Positions 1 through 12,500 of a stretch of DNA of 64,000 nt are shown piece after piece. Numbering within the stretch: the stretch's first letter is position 1; the number at the start of each line of letters is the position of its first letter. The DNA is from Malurus cyaneus samueli (lineage: Eukaryota; Chordata; Aves; Passeriformes; Maluridae), in the NCBI GenBank assembly GCA_009741485.1, contig CM019218.1, positions 51,086,431 to 51,150,430 of the forward strand. The letters are read 5' to 3'. The position numbers and the translations under genes are program-made. The notes beneath the pieces were generated by a model. The model did no database searches and was not told the DNA's origin. It saw nothing but the letters and a program-made list of their open reading frames with translations.

Positions 1-606
1 GATCAGTTTGCAAGGATGGCTGGGATCAGTTTGGACAGGGCTGGGATCAGTTTGGCACAGGGGTGGATCAGTTGGGACAGTGGGATCATTTGGATGGCTG
101 TGATCAGTGCACAGGCTGGATCATTTGGCACAGGGAGGCTGGGATCAGTTTGAACAGGCTGGGATCAGTTTGGTCTACTAGTGGGCTGGATCAGTTTGGG
201 ATGGGCTGGGATCAGTTTGGGATGGGCTGGGATCAGTTTGGGATGGGCTGGGATCAGTTTGGGATGGGCTGGGATCAGTTGGTGTTTGGAATGGGTCTGG
301 GATCAGTTTAGGAGATGCGGCGTGGGATCAGTTTGGGATGGGCTGGATCAGTTGAACAGGGCTGGATCAGTTTGGGACAGGGCTGGGATCTTTGGGACTG
401 GCTGGATCAGTGGCACAGGGGCTGGGATCAGTTTGGGACAGGGGCTGGGATCAGTTTGGACAGGGGCTGGGATCAGTTTGGAGATGGGCTGGGATCAGTT
501 TGGGACTGGGCTGGGATCAGTTTGAGACAGGGGCTGGGATCAGTTTGGGACATGGGCTGGGATCAGTTTGGGACTGGGCTGGGATCAGTTTGGCACAGGG
601 GCTGGG
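1..606. repeat. GATCAGTTTGG minisatellite (VNTR) in TAF11 intron
   Basis: About 25 head-to-tail copies of a 20-24 bp unit built on GATCAGTTTGGGA followed by a G-rich stretch ending in GGGCTGG. Four copies between about 189 and 272 are perfect 21-mers. Elsewhere units vary by 1-3 bp through an A/CAGG insertion. The array runs off the left edge, so its true length is unknown. Because 21 is a multiple of three it gives long open frames with a DQFGMGW-type repeat, but there is no sign of coding use. It lies upstream of the last TAF11 exon, hence inside the final TAF11 intron. Confidence 0.95.
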
Positions 607-910
607 AGCTGACCCCTGGGAGTTACTGGGATGGTGATGTAGAGCCCCTGAGCCCACCCAGCCCCAGGGGCTCCAGAACAGAGGCTTTGAGCTCATCCCT
701 TCCCTGGATCCAGCACCTCCACGGTGGCTGGGTGGTTTCAAAGCTGTTTGTCCTCCTGCCAGGAGGAGCTCAGGGAGCGGATTCATTCCTGGCTCTGAGC
801 TGCAAACCCCAAAACCAAACATTATTCCCTTTCAAACTGCACTGAAGCAGCAGCAGGGGAGGGGCAGGGCTCGGGTGTCCCCTGACATGACCTCTCTCTC
901 TGTTGTCCAG
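607..910 (+). other. TAF11: End of last TAF11 intron
   Basis: Unique sequence between the minisatellite and the TAF11 exon. It ends with a pyrimidine-rich tract (CTCTCTCTGTTGTCC) and the acceptor AG at 909-910. No other feature is visible. Confidence 0.8.
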
Positions 911-1041
911 CACTGGACGTGTGTGAGAAGTGGGGGGAGCTGCCCCCACTGCAGCCCAAGCACATGAGGGAGGCCGTCCGGAGGCTCAAGGCACGAGGGC
1001 AGATCCCCAACTCCAAGTACAAAAAGATCATCTTCCACTGA
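911..1041 (+). CDS. TAF11: TFIID subunit TAF11, last coding exon (partial gene)
   Basis: This is the C-terminal part of TAF11, a TFIID subunit whose histone fold pairs with TAF13 in the core-promoter recognition complex. After the acceptor at 909-910 the exon reads (A)[18 protein letters not shown] and so on. It continues through [17 protein letters not shown] and ends at KKIIFH with TGA at 1039-1041. This is the end of the conserved TAF11 histone-fold region: the [15 protein letters not shown] and GQIPNS blocks are diagnostic. The first codon is split (G from the previous exon plus CA). All earlier exons lie left of the window, so the gene is partial because of the window edge and not because it is broken. 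TAF11 converges on BLTP3A, as in human. Confidence 0.96.
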
Positions 1042-1335
1042 GAGAGCCTGGAATGAGCTTCCTGAAGGACATTCCCATGTGGACTCTTCTGTAAGGCCCC
1101 TTTGGGGGGTCCTGTGGCACCTCAAGGATGTTCCTGCTGTCCCTGTCCCCCCCGGGCTCGGGACCCCACGCTGGATCCACCCCTGACCTGGACTCCTCTG
1201 CCTCAACACAGCAGGGAGAGGAACATCCAGAGGCAGCAGAGCATTTCCTGCTGGCCCAGATATGCCAGATGTGCCATCTGTACCCAGATGTGAGGCTTTT
1301 TTTGTACATTAAACTTATTCTTGTGTTCATAGCTT
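1042..1335 (+). other. TAF11: TAF11 3' UTR
   Basis: Transcribed sequence after the TAF11 stop. It carries an ATTAAA polyadenylation hexamer at 1308-1313 followed by the U/GU-rich stretch CTTATTCTTGTGTTC. The end near 1330 is inferred from that signal. Confidence 0.65.
1308..1313 (+). terminator. TAF11: TAF11 polyadenylation signal (ATTAAA)
   Basis: ATTAAA, the commonest variant hexamer, 267 bases after the TAF11 stop, with a GU-rich element 10-20 bases downstream. Confidence 0.6.
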
Positions 1336-1514
1336 GGCTGGGACTCGCTCGTTGTGTAACCCAAGGTGTTCCCAGAGCTGCTCCTGACCTGGAGCTGGGA
1401 TCTCTGGAGTCATGGATCAGCTGTGCTTCAAATCCAGAACTGCCCATAAAACAGCAGCACTGCTGGGAAGGGAATGGGAGGGAAAAGCAGGAAAAGAAAG
1501 AAAAGAAGCCCAAG

Positions 1515-3278
1515 CCTGGAAGGAGGTTAATGAGTTTAATTCCGCTCGAGGTTCATAGAACCAATAAATGCATCAGTGAAAACAAACTGCAGCAAAGTTG
1601 CAATACTGCCTAAAATTCAAATTCAAGTTCAGATTTGCACATTGCCCCTGTCCCCTTCCAGGGGCCCTGGGAGCTGCTCCTGCCCCTGTGAGAGGTGCTG
1701 AGGCACCTGAGCCAGGCAGGACTCCCTGGGCTCCCACTGGAATAGAGGAAGAATCCTTAAATAAGAGGCTCCTTGAAGTAAACTTTGATATTTACGATCT
1801 GTGGGGACCCAGGAGGTTTTGTCCTCCCACCTGTGGGGGTTTTAAGTTAATAGTCCTTTCTGCTGGGACTTGAAAGCAAAGGAAATGCTTGAATTCAACA
1901 AAACCCACTGGCTGAAGTTGCTGGAGCAAGAAATTTGCTGTAAACAACCTGGCCCCAGTTGTGCTCAGCCTGCACACGTGGGAGGAGCTGTGGGACCCTG
2001 CAGGTGGACACCAGGGCTGGGCAAACCCGTGGCACCCTATTCCTTCCCCTACTCACACAAAACATCATGAAAATTGGAAAAAAAGCAGAAGAGAAACCTC
2101 CCATTTTCAAGCAATTAATGAAGAAAAAGCGGGAATACCATGGCATTCCACCTCAGGCAAGCAGTTCTCAGAGCTTTTGCTCCCCACAGGGAGAGGGAGC
2201 AGCACAAAGGTTTGGTGAAACAAAATCCAACTTCTGCTCGTGGACTCTGGGCAGTTCTCAGTGGTGCTCACAGGTGTGTTCCAGTGTCTTCCTTTTGGGA
2301 AATGGGCTGGCAGGTGGTTCTGGAACGTGTCCCACCCCAGGAAACCCCTCAGCCCTGCTGAGAGATTCCACCCAGTGCTGAAAACCCTACAGCAGCCACA
2401 GCTGCTTCCCCTCCCCACTGGGGAACTCAGGCACACAGACAAGGTGCATCCCAAAAAACACCAAGATCATCTCCTGACACTGAACCAACTTCCCTTACCC
2501 TTTTCTTTGATAGTGAACTTAAACAGTGCCTTGTAAGGAATTCATTCCTTTATGTATTCTGCACCCATAAAGCCAAACATTGTGGGATGAAGTGGGAATG
2601 AACTGGACTAAGTTTCATATGCTGGATCCATCTCTACGCTCAGAATTACTTGGAAAAGTAAATATGTGGATTTAGATTTGTGGAAAAGTGGAAATCTGAA
2701 GGAATTTCTTTACTATCCTGACCCTGTTCTTGAGGGAATAGTGAACTGTGTGCCCTCACTCCACAGTGGGAAATCCCATCTGTTTCCAGGTGAAAGCAGC
2801 CCTGCTCTCCCAGCAGAGCCCTGACCCTTCCTGCCACCCCTGTCCTGCCACTGCCCAGGTGCTGAAGTGACCACCCTGCTCCTGCTGTGGCCCCAGGTGA
2901 GCACAACTGGGCAGAAACACAACAAGGAAGGGTGAAAGCCACAGAAACCCCAACACAGACCATCTCCAGATGTCACCATAAAAGGTGGAGGCTGGGAGCC
3001 ACCCACAGATGAGGACACACGGGGTGTTGCCCCAACATGTGACCTGGTGCTTGTAGCCTATCCATGCCCTGGCTCAGAGCAGCACTCCCAGGCCAGAACA
3101 CAGAAAACTCCTTATTCCTCCCATTTGTCCCAGCCAGGCCTCCCTCCCTCTCTGTCCACAGTCCTCTGCAGTCCCAGCTGGTCTCAGTCTGGCAGTTGGA
3201 CCCGTTTGGCAGCAAAAAGACCAAACCTGCCCCGTTGGTGCTGGTGCTGGTCCCCTGTCCCCGGCAGTGCCGGCACCA
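1515..3278 (-). other. BLTP3A: Probable BLTP3A 3' UTR
   Basis: 1.7 kb of non-coding sequence between the BLTP3A stop (3279) and the convergent TAF11 3' end. No canonical AATAAA is present on the minus strand here. The best candidate hexamer is ATTAAA, seen as TTTAAT at 1535-1540 on the plus strand, which would give a 3' UTR of about 1.75 kb. The small open frames on both strands look like chance. The boundary is an inference. Confidence 0.45.
1535..1540 (-). terminator. BLTP3A: Candidate BLTP3A polyadenylation signal
   Basis: ATTAAA on the minus strand, the only hexamer of this class I found between the BLTP3A stop and TAF11. If used, the two convergent transcripts end about 200 bp apart without overlapping. 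Confidence 0.3.
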
Positions 3279-3404
3279 TCAGAGCTGGAACAGGGGGTTG
3301 TATTTCCTGATCTCCTGCAGAAGACGAGCCTTGTCCATGTTGGCTTCTGCCAGGGCCAGTTTCATGGTCTGGAGCTCCCTTTGCAACTCTGGCACTTGCT
3401 TGAG
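3279..3404 (-). CDS. BLTP3A: BLTP3A coding exon 21 (terminal)
   Basis: 42 codons including TGA at 3279-3281, starting LKQVPELQRELQTMKLALAE. Heptad-like spacing of L, M and A indicates a short coiled coil, followed by the conserved tail LLQEIRKYNPLFQL. Acceptor TCTCTTGCAG lies just above 3404; phase 0. Confidence 0.95.
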   Translation of the reverse strand, partial: LKQVPELQRELQTMKLALAEANMDKARLLQEIRKYNPLFQL

Positions 3405-6400
3405 CTGCAAGAGACAGGCAGAAAACAAGGCAGGAGTTTTAAAAGTGCACAGTGACCTGCTCCAAGGAAAACCAAAGCAGCTTTTGAGGTGAATTACACA
3501 GTGTGACACAACCACACTGACAGAAAGTCTCTTTGTGGGAACCTCTCATTCCTGTTTATCTAACAAGGAACTGGGGAAGATGGAGACAATCAGAAAAAAA
3601 TCCCCAACCAAATTCTGAAAGGGAACAAGTGAGCTCATGGAGGGCAAAGCGCCCTCACTTCTCACAACACTCATAGGAGGAGGCACAACTGCTCCTCGGG
3701 GCACTCCCTTCCTGCAGCTCCCCACACCTGCCAAGGACTGCAAACAAGGAAGGCAAAAGAGAATTTCCAGCTCTCTGTTGTCCAGACAGCAGCCAGTAGC
3801 AGTGACTCACCTGCAGCCCACGTGTTCCTGCTGCTGGGGCTGCTGAGACAGACTCTGCTGGGGCCTTCTGCTCCTCAGGGACTGACACAGGTTTTTCCTG
3901 TTTTGGTGAGTCCTTCCCCTGGGAAGCTGGAAAGCAACAGAACCCACTCAGGTGTGGACATTCACACAACAAAGCTCTCAGGACAAAAAGAGTAACTTTA
4001 ATTTTTTTTTCCTTTTTTATTTTTGGGTTTTTTTGTTTTTGTTTTCCGCCCTCTTTTTTAACAGGGAAACAAAAATCTCTTTCTCCTTTCAAAATGGAGA
4101 AACTAAAGGGCAGTAATGGATCTGGTGAGTGTGTGCTCCAGATACAAACTATCCCGCCAGGGAACACAGGCAGGGACTGCTCCCATCCTTCCCAGCAGGA
4201 ACCATCACATTTCAGTCCCAGCCTCCTCCAGCACAGCCTGGGGGTGCAGAAGGACAAGAAAACCAGGATATTGCTGACCTGTGAGATAGAAGATGCCATC
4301 ATCCTTGCGCCTCACCACGACATGATCCATTGTCAAAGTGATGGGGACAGGCCCAGGGGAGGTGGGATACACTGGGGTGCTGTCATCCTGCAAAAACACA
4401 AAGCAGAGAAGGGATGAGCTGCTGTGGCAGCTCTGGAAAGGACTCTCCTTGCCCACAGCCTCCTCTGGAACAGCGTTCCTGACCAGCAGCACTGCCAGAC
4501 TCACTGGGGCACCTGGCTTTATGTACAGGGTGTACAGGTACACAATTCCTTTGTGCTCCTTATTCATCCCTAGAGCAGCTTTTGGAAGCAAAACCAAACA
4601 GTTTCAGGAAAAGAGAAGCTCTACAGAGGCCCTCGGGAATCCTGCAAGGGCGCTCTGCCCTGGGGCAGAATCTCTCACCTTCAACGTGATTTTGGCATCC
4701 ACCACCTCTATCTCCATGGGGATCACCTCTGGGATGATCTCATCCTCCAGGAAGGGTCCCAGGCTGGTGAGGCAGGACATGCAGAGCTCCGTGGAGAGGC
4801 TCCGGAGCAGCATCCACAGGAATCCGTTGCGCTCGGCCAGCGGGGAGTGAGCGGCGGCGCTCGGCCCCGACTCCAGGCGCAGGCACACCTCGGGATGGGG
4901 CTGGATGGGCTCAGGGCTCGTGGGCTTCTCCACATCTGGATCCCCTAGGGCTGGAGCAGAGACATCTCACTGCACAACGGGACACCAGTGATAAGATACC
5001 AGCTCAAAACGGGCATGCTGCAAAGCTCATTTCTGCCCAAAAACAGCCAGGTGACCTCAGTCTGATGTCATCCCTCACATGAGATAAACCCAAATTTAAA
5101 GGATTAATAGCCCACATCACAGAATTGGCACCAGAACCCGACCATTTAAGGTCCCACTCACTCTCCAGAGCTGACTGACCTCTCCTCATCCCTTTGCCCC
5201 ACCGTGGCCACTGCCAGGACTGGGGAGGGCAGGATCAACCATCTGGGAACTGCTCACACTTTCACTTCAGTTTTGGGGTCGGAGCTGCTTTTGGTTTTGT
5301 TTGTGTTACATTTCTTGGAGGCATGGTGGGGGATGGTTGGGTTTTTAGGTTTGGTTTGGGTTTTTTAAACTCAAATTTAGGGGAAGTACTGTAGACCGAA
5401 AGCATTTTTTTCAGAGCAGGAATAACTTCAGGGTTTCCCTAGACAGCTTTACTCACTCTATTAATTCATTTCATGCATCGTAGCAGCAATTTTAAAAATC
5501 CCCATCAATGATTACTAGGCACCACAAAGCCTGACTGCAGAAAACATCTTTCAAGTGTCAGATCTGAACCCTCACACATGAGCTGTGCTCAATCCTAACC
5601 ACCCCAAACACTGAGGCCCCAGTTAATGGAATATTCCCTGAGGGAGGCTGGTACAAAAGCCATTTCTAACAGCACAGCTGGGTCCCAGAGCAGTGCCTTA
5701 CCCACGTAGCCACGCAGAAACTGCCACATCCCCACGTTGTTGAGCTGCTCTGGAACGACTCTCATCACTTGCAGAGCCACAGACAAATCATCCCCTTGCA
5801 CCTCGATTGCACAGTTCACATCGTTCATCTTCAGCACGAGGACAGACACCTGAAACAGCCACCAAGAGCTCGTTGGTCACAGCAAACACCTCGACTGCAG
5901 ATCCCCTCAAGGACAGAATCCCAGAACCACAGTGCCAGGGACTGACCAGCTGCAGACTGGGGTCTTCACTCTGGGATGTGGAGCTGTTTGCCTCGGGAGA
6001 CGCGCCACCCTCGTCCTCTGCCACCAGGCTGCTCCTGCTGCCCGTGTCATTGTGGGCCTGGGGAAGCTGCCCTGAAGGAAGAGGGTCCAGGCTGGGTTCT
6101 GAAATGGAAGTGACAATAAGAACTCAATTTCATTTCTTTTTCTGGTTTTGAGAAGTCCTGATGTCAGCACCTGCCTGAATTTCTGGCCTCCCTGGAGGTA
6201 TCATCCTCTGCAGAGCTTTCTCCAACTCCTCAGATGAGTTTAAGCAACACAGGGTTGAAGTGAAAAGATGTCCAGAGTACCCTATATCCAACCAGCCCTC
6301 CCTAAACCCTTCCTAAATGCTCTGTTCCACCCTCCACCAGCACATCCCAGCCCCTGCAGCCCTCAGGACACCACTGGGATGTGCAGGGTCACATTTACCC

Positions 6401-9400
6401 CCCTGATCTCAAAGAAAAGGCACTGGTGAGAGCACTGTGAGGGAACCCCTTAACACCTTCAGAACCAAGGAGCAGCAGAAGTGATTCCACAGGGACACAG
6501 CATGGATAGGCCGGTCGTGGCACAGAACTGCTCACCACTGTGAGATGAGGGTGGGGAGAGGAGAAGCCAAGGGTTTTACCAGAGTCTGTGAGCATCACGA
6601 AGCCATCGCTGCCGTCACTGTCCACGGACAGCCCGTCCTCGGGGCCGCTGCCATCCACGGATGTGGTGTCAAAGGAATGCTGGGATGAGGTTCTCTTCAT
6701 GGAGAAGAAACGCATCCGGCCCCCGCCCGCCCCGCCTGGGGTCACTGCTCCCTCCTCTGCCTTGGGCACGGAATCCCTGCAAAAAAACCAACAAAAAACA
6801 GTGATAAAGGCAGGCAGCTGAGCCTCAGATTGGATGCAGGATGGACTCTGACGACCTGCAAGTCAGATTTTAGTGTCCTCAGACCAGTCCCAAGAGATGA
6901 AGACTTAACCCATCTCCAATCCAAACCAAATGAAAGAAGGGGGTCAGTTTGCCCCTGTTTCCCCCTCCTGCAGCCCGGGAGCCCGTCCTGCTCACCTGGC
7001 CGGGGGCAGGGAGAGCATCCTCTGCATGGTGGAGGTCATCTTGTCTCGGCTCAGGCTCAGGGCATCCTTGGTGAGGGACATGGCCTCCTTGGTGAGGTCC
7101 ATGGTGGCGTGCAATGCCTCCTTGGTGGCGTCCTTGGTGATGTGCAGGGCGCTGGAGAGCTCCACCTCGATGTTCCGCAGCGGGATGAGCTCAGCCTGGC
7201 CATTGAGGGCAACTCCTCCTCTGCCCGAGGGCTGCGCGTCCGAGGCTGGGCTGGAAGGGAGAGCAGGGGAGCTCTGAGGGTGGCTGCTGGTCTCTGCTGG
7301 TGTTTCTGCAGCCAGGGCTTCCACAGCTTCGTGTGCTTCCTCCACCAAGCCTTTCTCCTCCGCGCCCTTACCACGGGCAGCTGCGCTCAGAGCTCCGTCG
7401 CTCGCCGATCTCGGGAGCCTCTCCAGGGGGACAGTGGCACCCGTGTCCTGGCTCCCACTGTCCATTGGCAGCTCTGAGGTGCTGCCCAAGCCCTTCTCTG
7501 AACTGCTCTCTGATTTCAGCTCCTTCTCTTCAGCTGCCAGCCCCTCCTTGCTGTCTGAAGGTGAGAGCTCAGACTCAATCAGGCTGGTTGTGTCTGAGTC
7601 AAGAGATCTGGGTTCCAGGACAGACCCTGGAGCAGGGCTCATGAGCAGGGCCACCTCAGCACTGTGGAACATAACTCCCACACAAGCAGACATGGGATCT
7701 AAAGGAGACCCAGTCATTTCCTGGGTATCTTGGGCCAGCTGCTCCTGTAGAGTTTGCAGAACTTCCTTCATCCTGAGCAGCACCAAGTACTGGTAGTGGT
7801 TGAGCCGAACTTTGACATGGACAGAGGAGGACATGAGCACGTGGATATCAGCAGAGGTTTCCAGCTCTTTACTGTCAACTCCATCATCAACTTCATAGTC
7901 AGATTCTCCCAAAACATCCATTGTGTCTGCAGCCTTGTAGATATTCTTCAGATCCTGATCAGTCTTTGATCTTTGACAAACACCGTGTTCTCTGGAAAGG
8001 TTCTCATTCTTGGAGTGGTTGCTAAAACTGGCAGAAGGCTTGATTTTCACCTCAGAGGTAGCCAGCTCCTGTCGTTTAGACATCTGAGCTTGCCCCCACT
8101 TCTTGGGCAGGCAGGCCCATATAGAAAGGGGAAAAGGGTCAATAAAGCTAAGGGCTCTGCCCTTGGAGCTTTCGGCCCCCTCGAAGCCCAGGGAGAGCTC
8201 AGTGAAATTCACAGACCACAGATCCTCAGAGGCAGAGGTTTTGTGAGGCAGCTGGGGAAAGCCTGGCCGCTGGTGTGGCCGCTCATCCACCTGGTAGGCG
8301 TGGCGCAGGAACAGAGTGTGCAGGAGGCCAAACCTGTCCCGTGCCCGGGGGAACTCGGCGTAGCTGGAGTGGAAGAACTGCGACCCCGCAAATTCACGGA
8401 AGAGGCTCTGCAGGTCCTGGCAGCTGCAGGATGGAGCGTGGCGGGTGTTGGTGGCTGTCACCTCCGACATGCAAACACAGAGAGCCCGCGGCCGGTCCCG
8501 GTGGTCCGTGACTTTCTTATCCACGGGGATGTTGAGCTGCAGGGGGAAGAGAAATGACAAGGAAAGGGATTAGAAAGGAATAGCAGAGGTTTATCCTGGA
8601 TGAGGACTCAGCACCAGCTTTGCTGCCCACAAACCAAACAACACAAACACAAGTGGCAGACAGATGGAAAGCAGCAGATTTGTTTCCTCGTTTTGGATTC
8701 CAGTTATGTCACAGTCTTATGTTCCTTCCACAGAGAGAACAAAGAAGACAGAGAAAGGAAGGAAAAGAATGGTACCTTCAGCCTGAAGCCATCCAGCCGG
8801 ACATCCACGTGCTCATCCCTCTTTCCTGAGTCCTCCAGCTTGTAGATGGCTTTGAACTGCTCCAGGCTGCGGCAGAGATCCAGGCAGAAGAGGTTTATCC
8901 AGAGCACACTTGGTGTGTCCAGGGTGAGCATCAGGCCGTTCAGCTGCACGTACAGGTTTGGGCATGGAACTGGAAGGGAACAGATCCATGAGAGCAGGAA
9001 AGGACCCTCGGGTGCTCCACCGACACCACCAATGCAGGGGCTCCACCACCCTGGGAGACATCTCTGGAGGGGAACACCCAGAGAAATGAGGTGACCCATT
9101 GTGTCAGCACCCAGGGCACCCATGGCCCTGCTCCAGTGATCTCAGGAAGGCTGAACCCCAGCAAGTGGGCAGATAGCAGCTGCTGCAATTTCTTCCTGCA
9201 AGCACAGCTAGGCTTCCACATTGTGCACAAACTATCCCACCCTCCCACAGGCAACAAAAAAAAACCAAACAAAAAAACCAAACAAAAATTAAAAAACCCA
9301 AACAACAACAAAAAAAACCCCCAAAAAACAACAAAAAAAAAATCACAAAAACCAAACAAAAAAAACCCCCTCAAAATGCAACCCCCCCAAAAAAAGCCAA

Positions 9401-9476
9401 GAAACACCCCAAAAAACAATTGAAAAAAAAACAAGCCCTAGAAAACCCAAAGAACCGCAACAAAAAAAAAACCCAA

Positions 9477-9530
<54 letters not shown>

Positions 9531-9536
9531 AAAAAA

Positions 9537-9571
<35 letters not shown>

Positions 9572-12500
9572 AAACAAAAAAAAAATCAGAAAACTAAGCA
9601 ACAATGGACAGAGGATATGTAACAGGGTTAACACATCTAAATGACAGATGACTCTTCAAGAAACTTGTGAAAGAAGGTGCTAACCTTGATGTATTACCTG
9701 GAAAGTCCTGATTGTCGGGGAAGTAATATTCTGTGAATTCAATATGGATTGCAGACACTTGATCAGGGAGTTTGAAGATTTTCCTGCTACATGAAAGCAA
9801 GGTGGAAGGTTTCTTACTTTGCTGCCCAGCTGTAGAAACCTGAAAACAGAATGAAATGCAGTTGAACAGAACTCAGACTTGGCAAACCCAAGTGTCCCAG
9901 TGACCCCACAGTTACACGGATTCAATCCGCCTCATTTACACATCAAACATACGCTGCTTTCAAGCAAAAATATAATTTTCTTCCACCTGCTGATATTGCC
10001 AGCTCCTTTCCTTTGAGGGAATTTAGTTCTTTATGCCTCCTGTCACTGCTAGTAAGAGCTGTGACAAGCAGAATTAGGTGATGTGAGCAAACAGAACAGA
10101 AATCTATTCCAGCTGTCTGCAAGATCAGCAGCACGCTGGCAAATCCATTGTAGTATCTGGTGCTGCAAAGAGCAAAACCTGCTCTTGGATGGAAAAAGGG
10201 CACAGGGATGAAGGGTGTGATCCAGGCTAGGGATGCTCCGTCCCAAGGCAGAAGGCCTGAGGTGAGACTCTGTCAAAAATCCACATCCTCAATGACTTCT
10301 CAAAGCATGGAATGCCTTACACTGGGCCCGCCTAAGGCTTGGTGTGAGCTTAGATGGGGACAGAGAGCAGAAACCCATGGTTGTGGTTACCCTCTGAACA
10401 TGAAAACTATCATCAGTTCATTCTTGGGTTAAAAGTCTTACAGGCAACATCATAACAACATTTTAGGTTCCCCAGGCAGCGTTTTGGATGTCGTAGTGAT
10501 GCCTGATGATTTTTGCTTTTCCCTTTACGCTTCTGTACCCTCTATGCATCCGCCTGTACCCCTTATAGTCCACATGTTTGTAATTCCTGAAGCTTGATAT
10601 TCCAGCTTAATTTAAGAGTTCTGCTAAGCAAAGAGACCAAACATCCTGAGGAAAGAGTCAGTGTGCCCTGTGCTATCTTAAACCCGAAGCTCCAGCCTTG
10701 AGTGAAGCCTTCTGTCCAGAACATCTTGTGAAAACTGGGCTCTAGCCTCATCCCGGGAGGATTCAATAGAATAAGGAGACATTACTGCATTTGTGAAGTT
10801 TCTTATTGAAGAATCCTAGATAGATAAGCTAATTCCTGAAACCTATAAAACTTTTACCCGTGCTGTACACGGGTGTGCATTCTGCCATCAAGTTGTGCAC
10901 CTGGGATCCCAAATACCGAGGTAAAACCCTTTTTATCCCCTTAACCGTGTCTGTGTCATTATTGAAAACTGGCCATTCAAGGCAACAGTAGGATTTGCAT
11001 GATTTATTTGAATCACATCCGGTTAAATTTCCTTTTTTCAAAGTGCCATGAGCACCTGCAGGCAGTGCTGAGCTCCCTACCTGGTGCACATCCAGGTCAT
11101 CCACTCGCACCACCACGCAGCTGGAGCGCAGCCGGTGCCAGGGCGGGTGCCGCAGCCGCGGGAGGCTCGTGGGGGGAGCCCGGCCCTTCTCCGGGGGGCT
11201 CTTCTGGGGACTCTGGGGAGGCTCTGTGGGGACACACAGGCAGCACCAGCACGGGTTGAGTCACCTCCTTTGCACCATCAGAACCAACAGATCAGTGCTT
11301 ACTGATCTGTGGTAAGAGAACACATCCTTCAGCCAGGTCTTAAGCATTTAATTTCATCTTATATTCCCACTCCTGGAGAAATGCAACAATAATCCAGGAA
11401 GGGGTCACTGCAGCCTGTCCATCCTTGCTGCAGTGCTATCCCACAATGACAGCCGTTTTCCTTTTATGATTTTTATAGTGCTATGCATTCCTGCACCAAC
11501 AAATCAGTCTGCTTAACTGGGGACAGGCAACTGGAGATATTGCTGGATGGAGCAAAATTGCTATCACCTCCTGCTTCACCGGTTTATCAAACACCATTAC
11601 CTGGTTTCTTTTTGAAGGGGGAAAGTGGAGTCCTGGCAAACATAGGGTCTGTTTCTTCATAAAACTTCTCCATCTTGCTTTGAAATTCACTGACCAACTT
11701 CTTTGCCCACTGTCCCCGTGTCTCCATTGCTTCACTGTACCGCACCCAATGCTTGCAGGCGTCTCCTGCAGGAAACCAAACATCCTGGTTTTAAAAATTA
11801 GGTTTCTTTCTTCCAGTTCAGCCTGCAATCATAGGGCAGGACTGTTCTTTAAAATCCTTTTTTATCCCCCTCCTCAAGTTGTGAGGCCACAGGCTCCCTA
11901 CCTGCCCTGTGGAAAGGATAATAATCAAAAGCCATCCTCCTGAAGGTCAGCTGGATGGCACCTCCCAGCATCCCATGCTTCAAAGCACCTGTGAGGAACA
12001 GAGGGGAGGAAACCATGGTCAGCTCTGCAATCTGAGCCTTGATCCAGGAGAATTCAGAACCACATTGCTCTGAGTGCCACCACTGACTGACACCATGGCC
12101 AGGATGAGGGTACCATCTTTAGCAATCTGCACCAAAATCTTGTCCTAGGCAAGCAGAAGGACACCAGAATCAACCAGCCAACAGTTTATAAGGTAAGAAC
12201 CAGACCTGGAAACTCAAATCCCAAACTGCAAGACCCCAGTGCTTCCCAGACAGAAAATTGCTGCCTCAGCTGCTGTTTTCTTTCTCCTGACCTGCCTCAC
12301 GGGTGTGGCTGTCATCACAGATGTGCAGGTCCAGGCGGGAGATGAGGAGGTGGTAGGAGGACTCCTTCATGTCGTGCTTGTCAAAGTACTGCCCGATGCT
12401 GCTGGCGTTGGGGGCGGCTCCGAAGGGCTGAGCCCAGGACTGCTGGGCACTGGGAGCAGGGGGGGTGACCTGTGGGAGGGGGACAAGATCAGTGAGAACT

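Noticed and set aside
63..845. Long plus-strand open frames with DQFGMGW-type repeats
   Set aside because: They are created by the 21-bp minisatellite having a length divisible by three; they lie in a TAF11 intron and have no conserved flanks.
10437..10448. TTACAGGCAACA, resembling the right end of the LTR family just upstream of copy B
   Set aside because: No corresponding left end or duplication within the expected 500 bp; probably coincidence.
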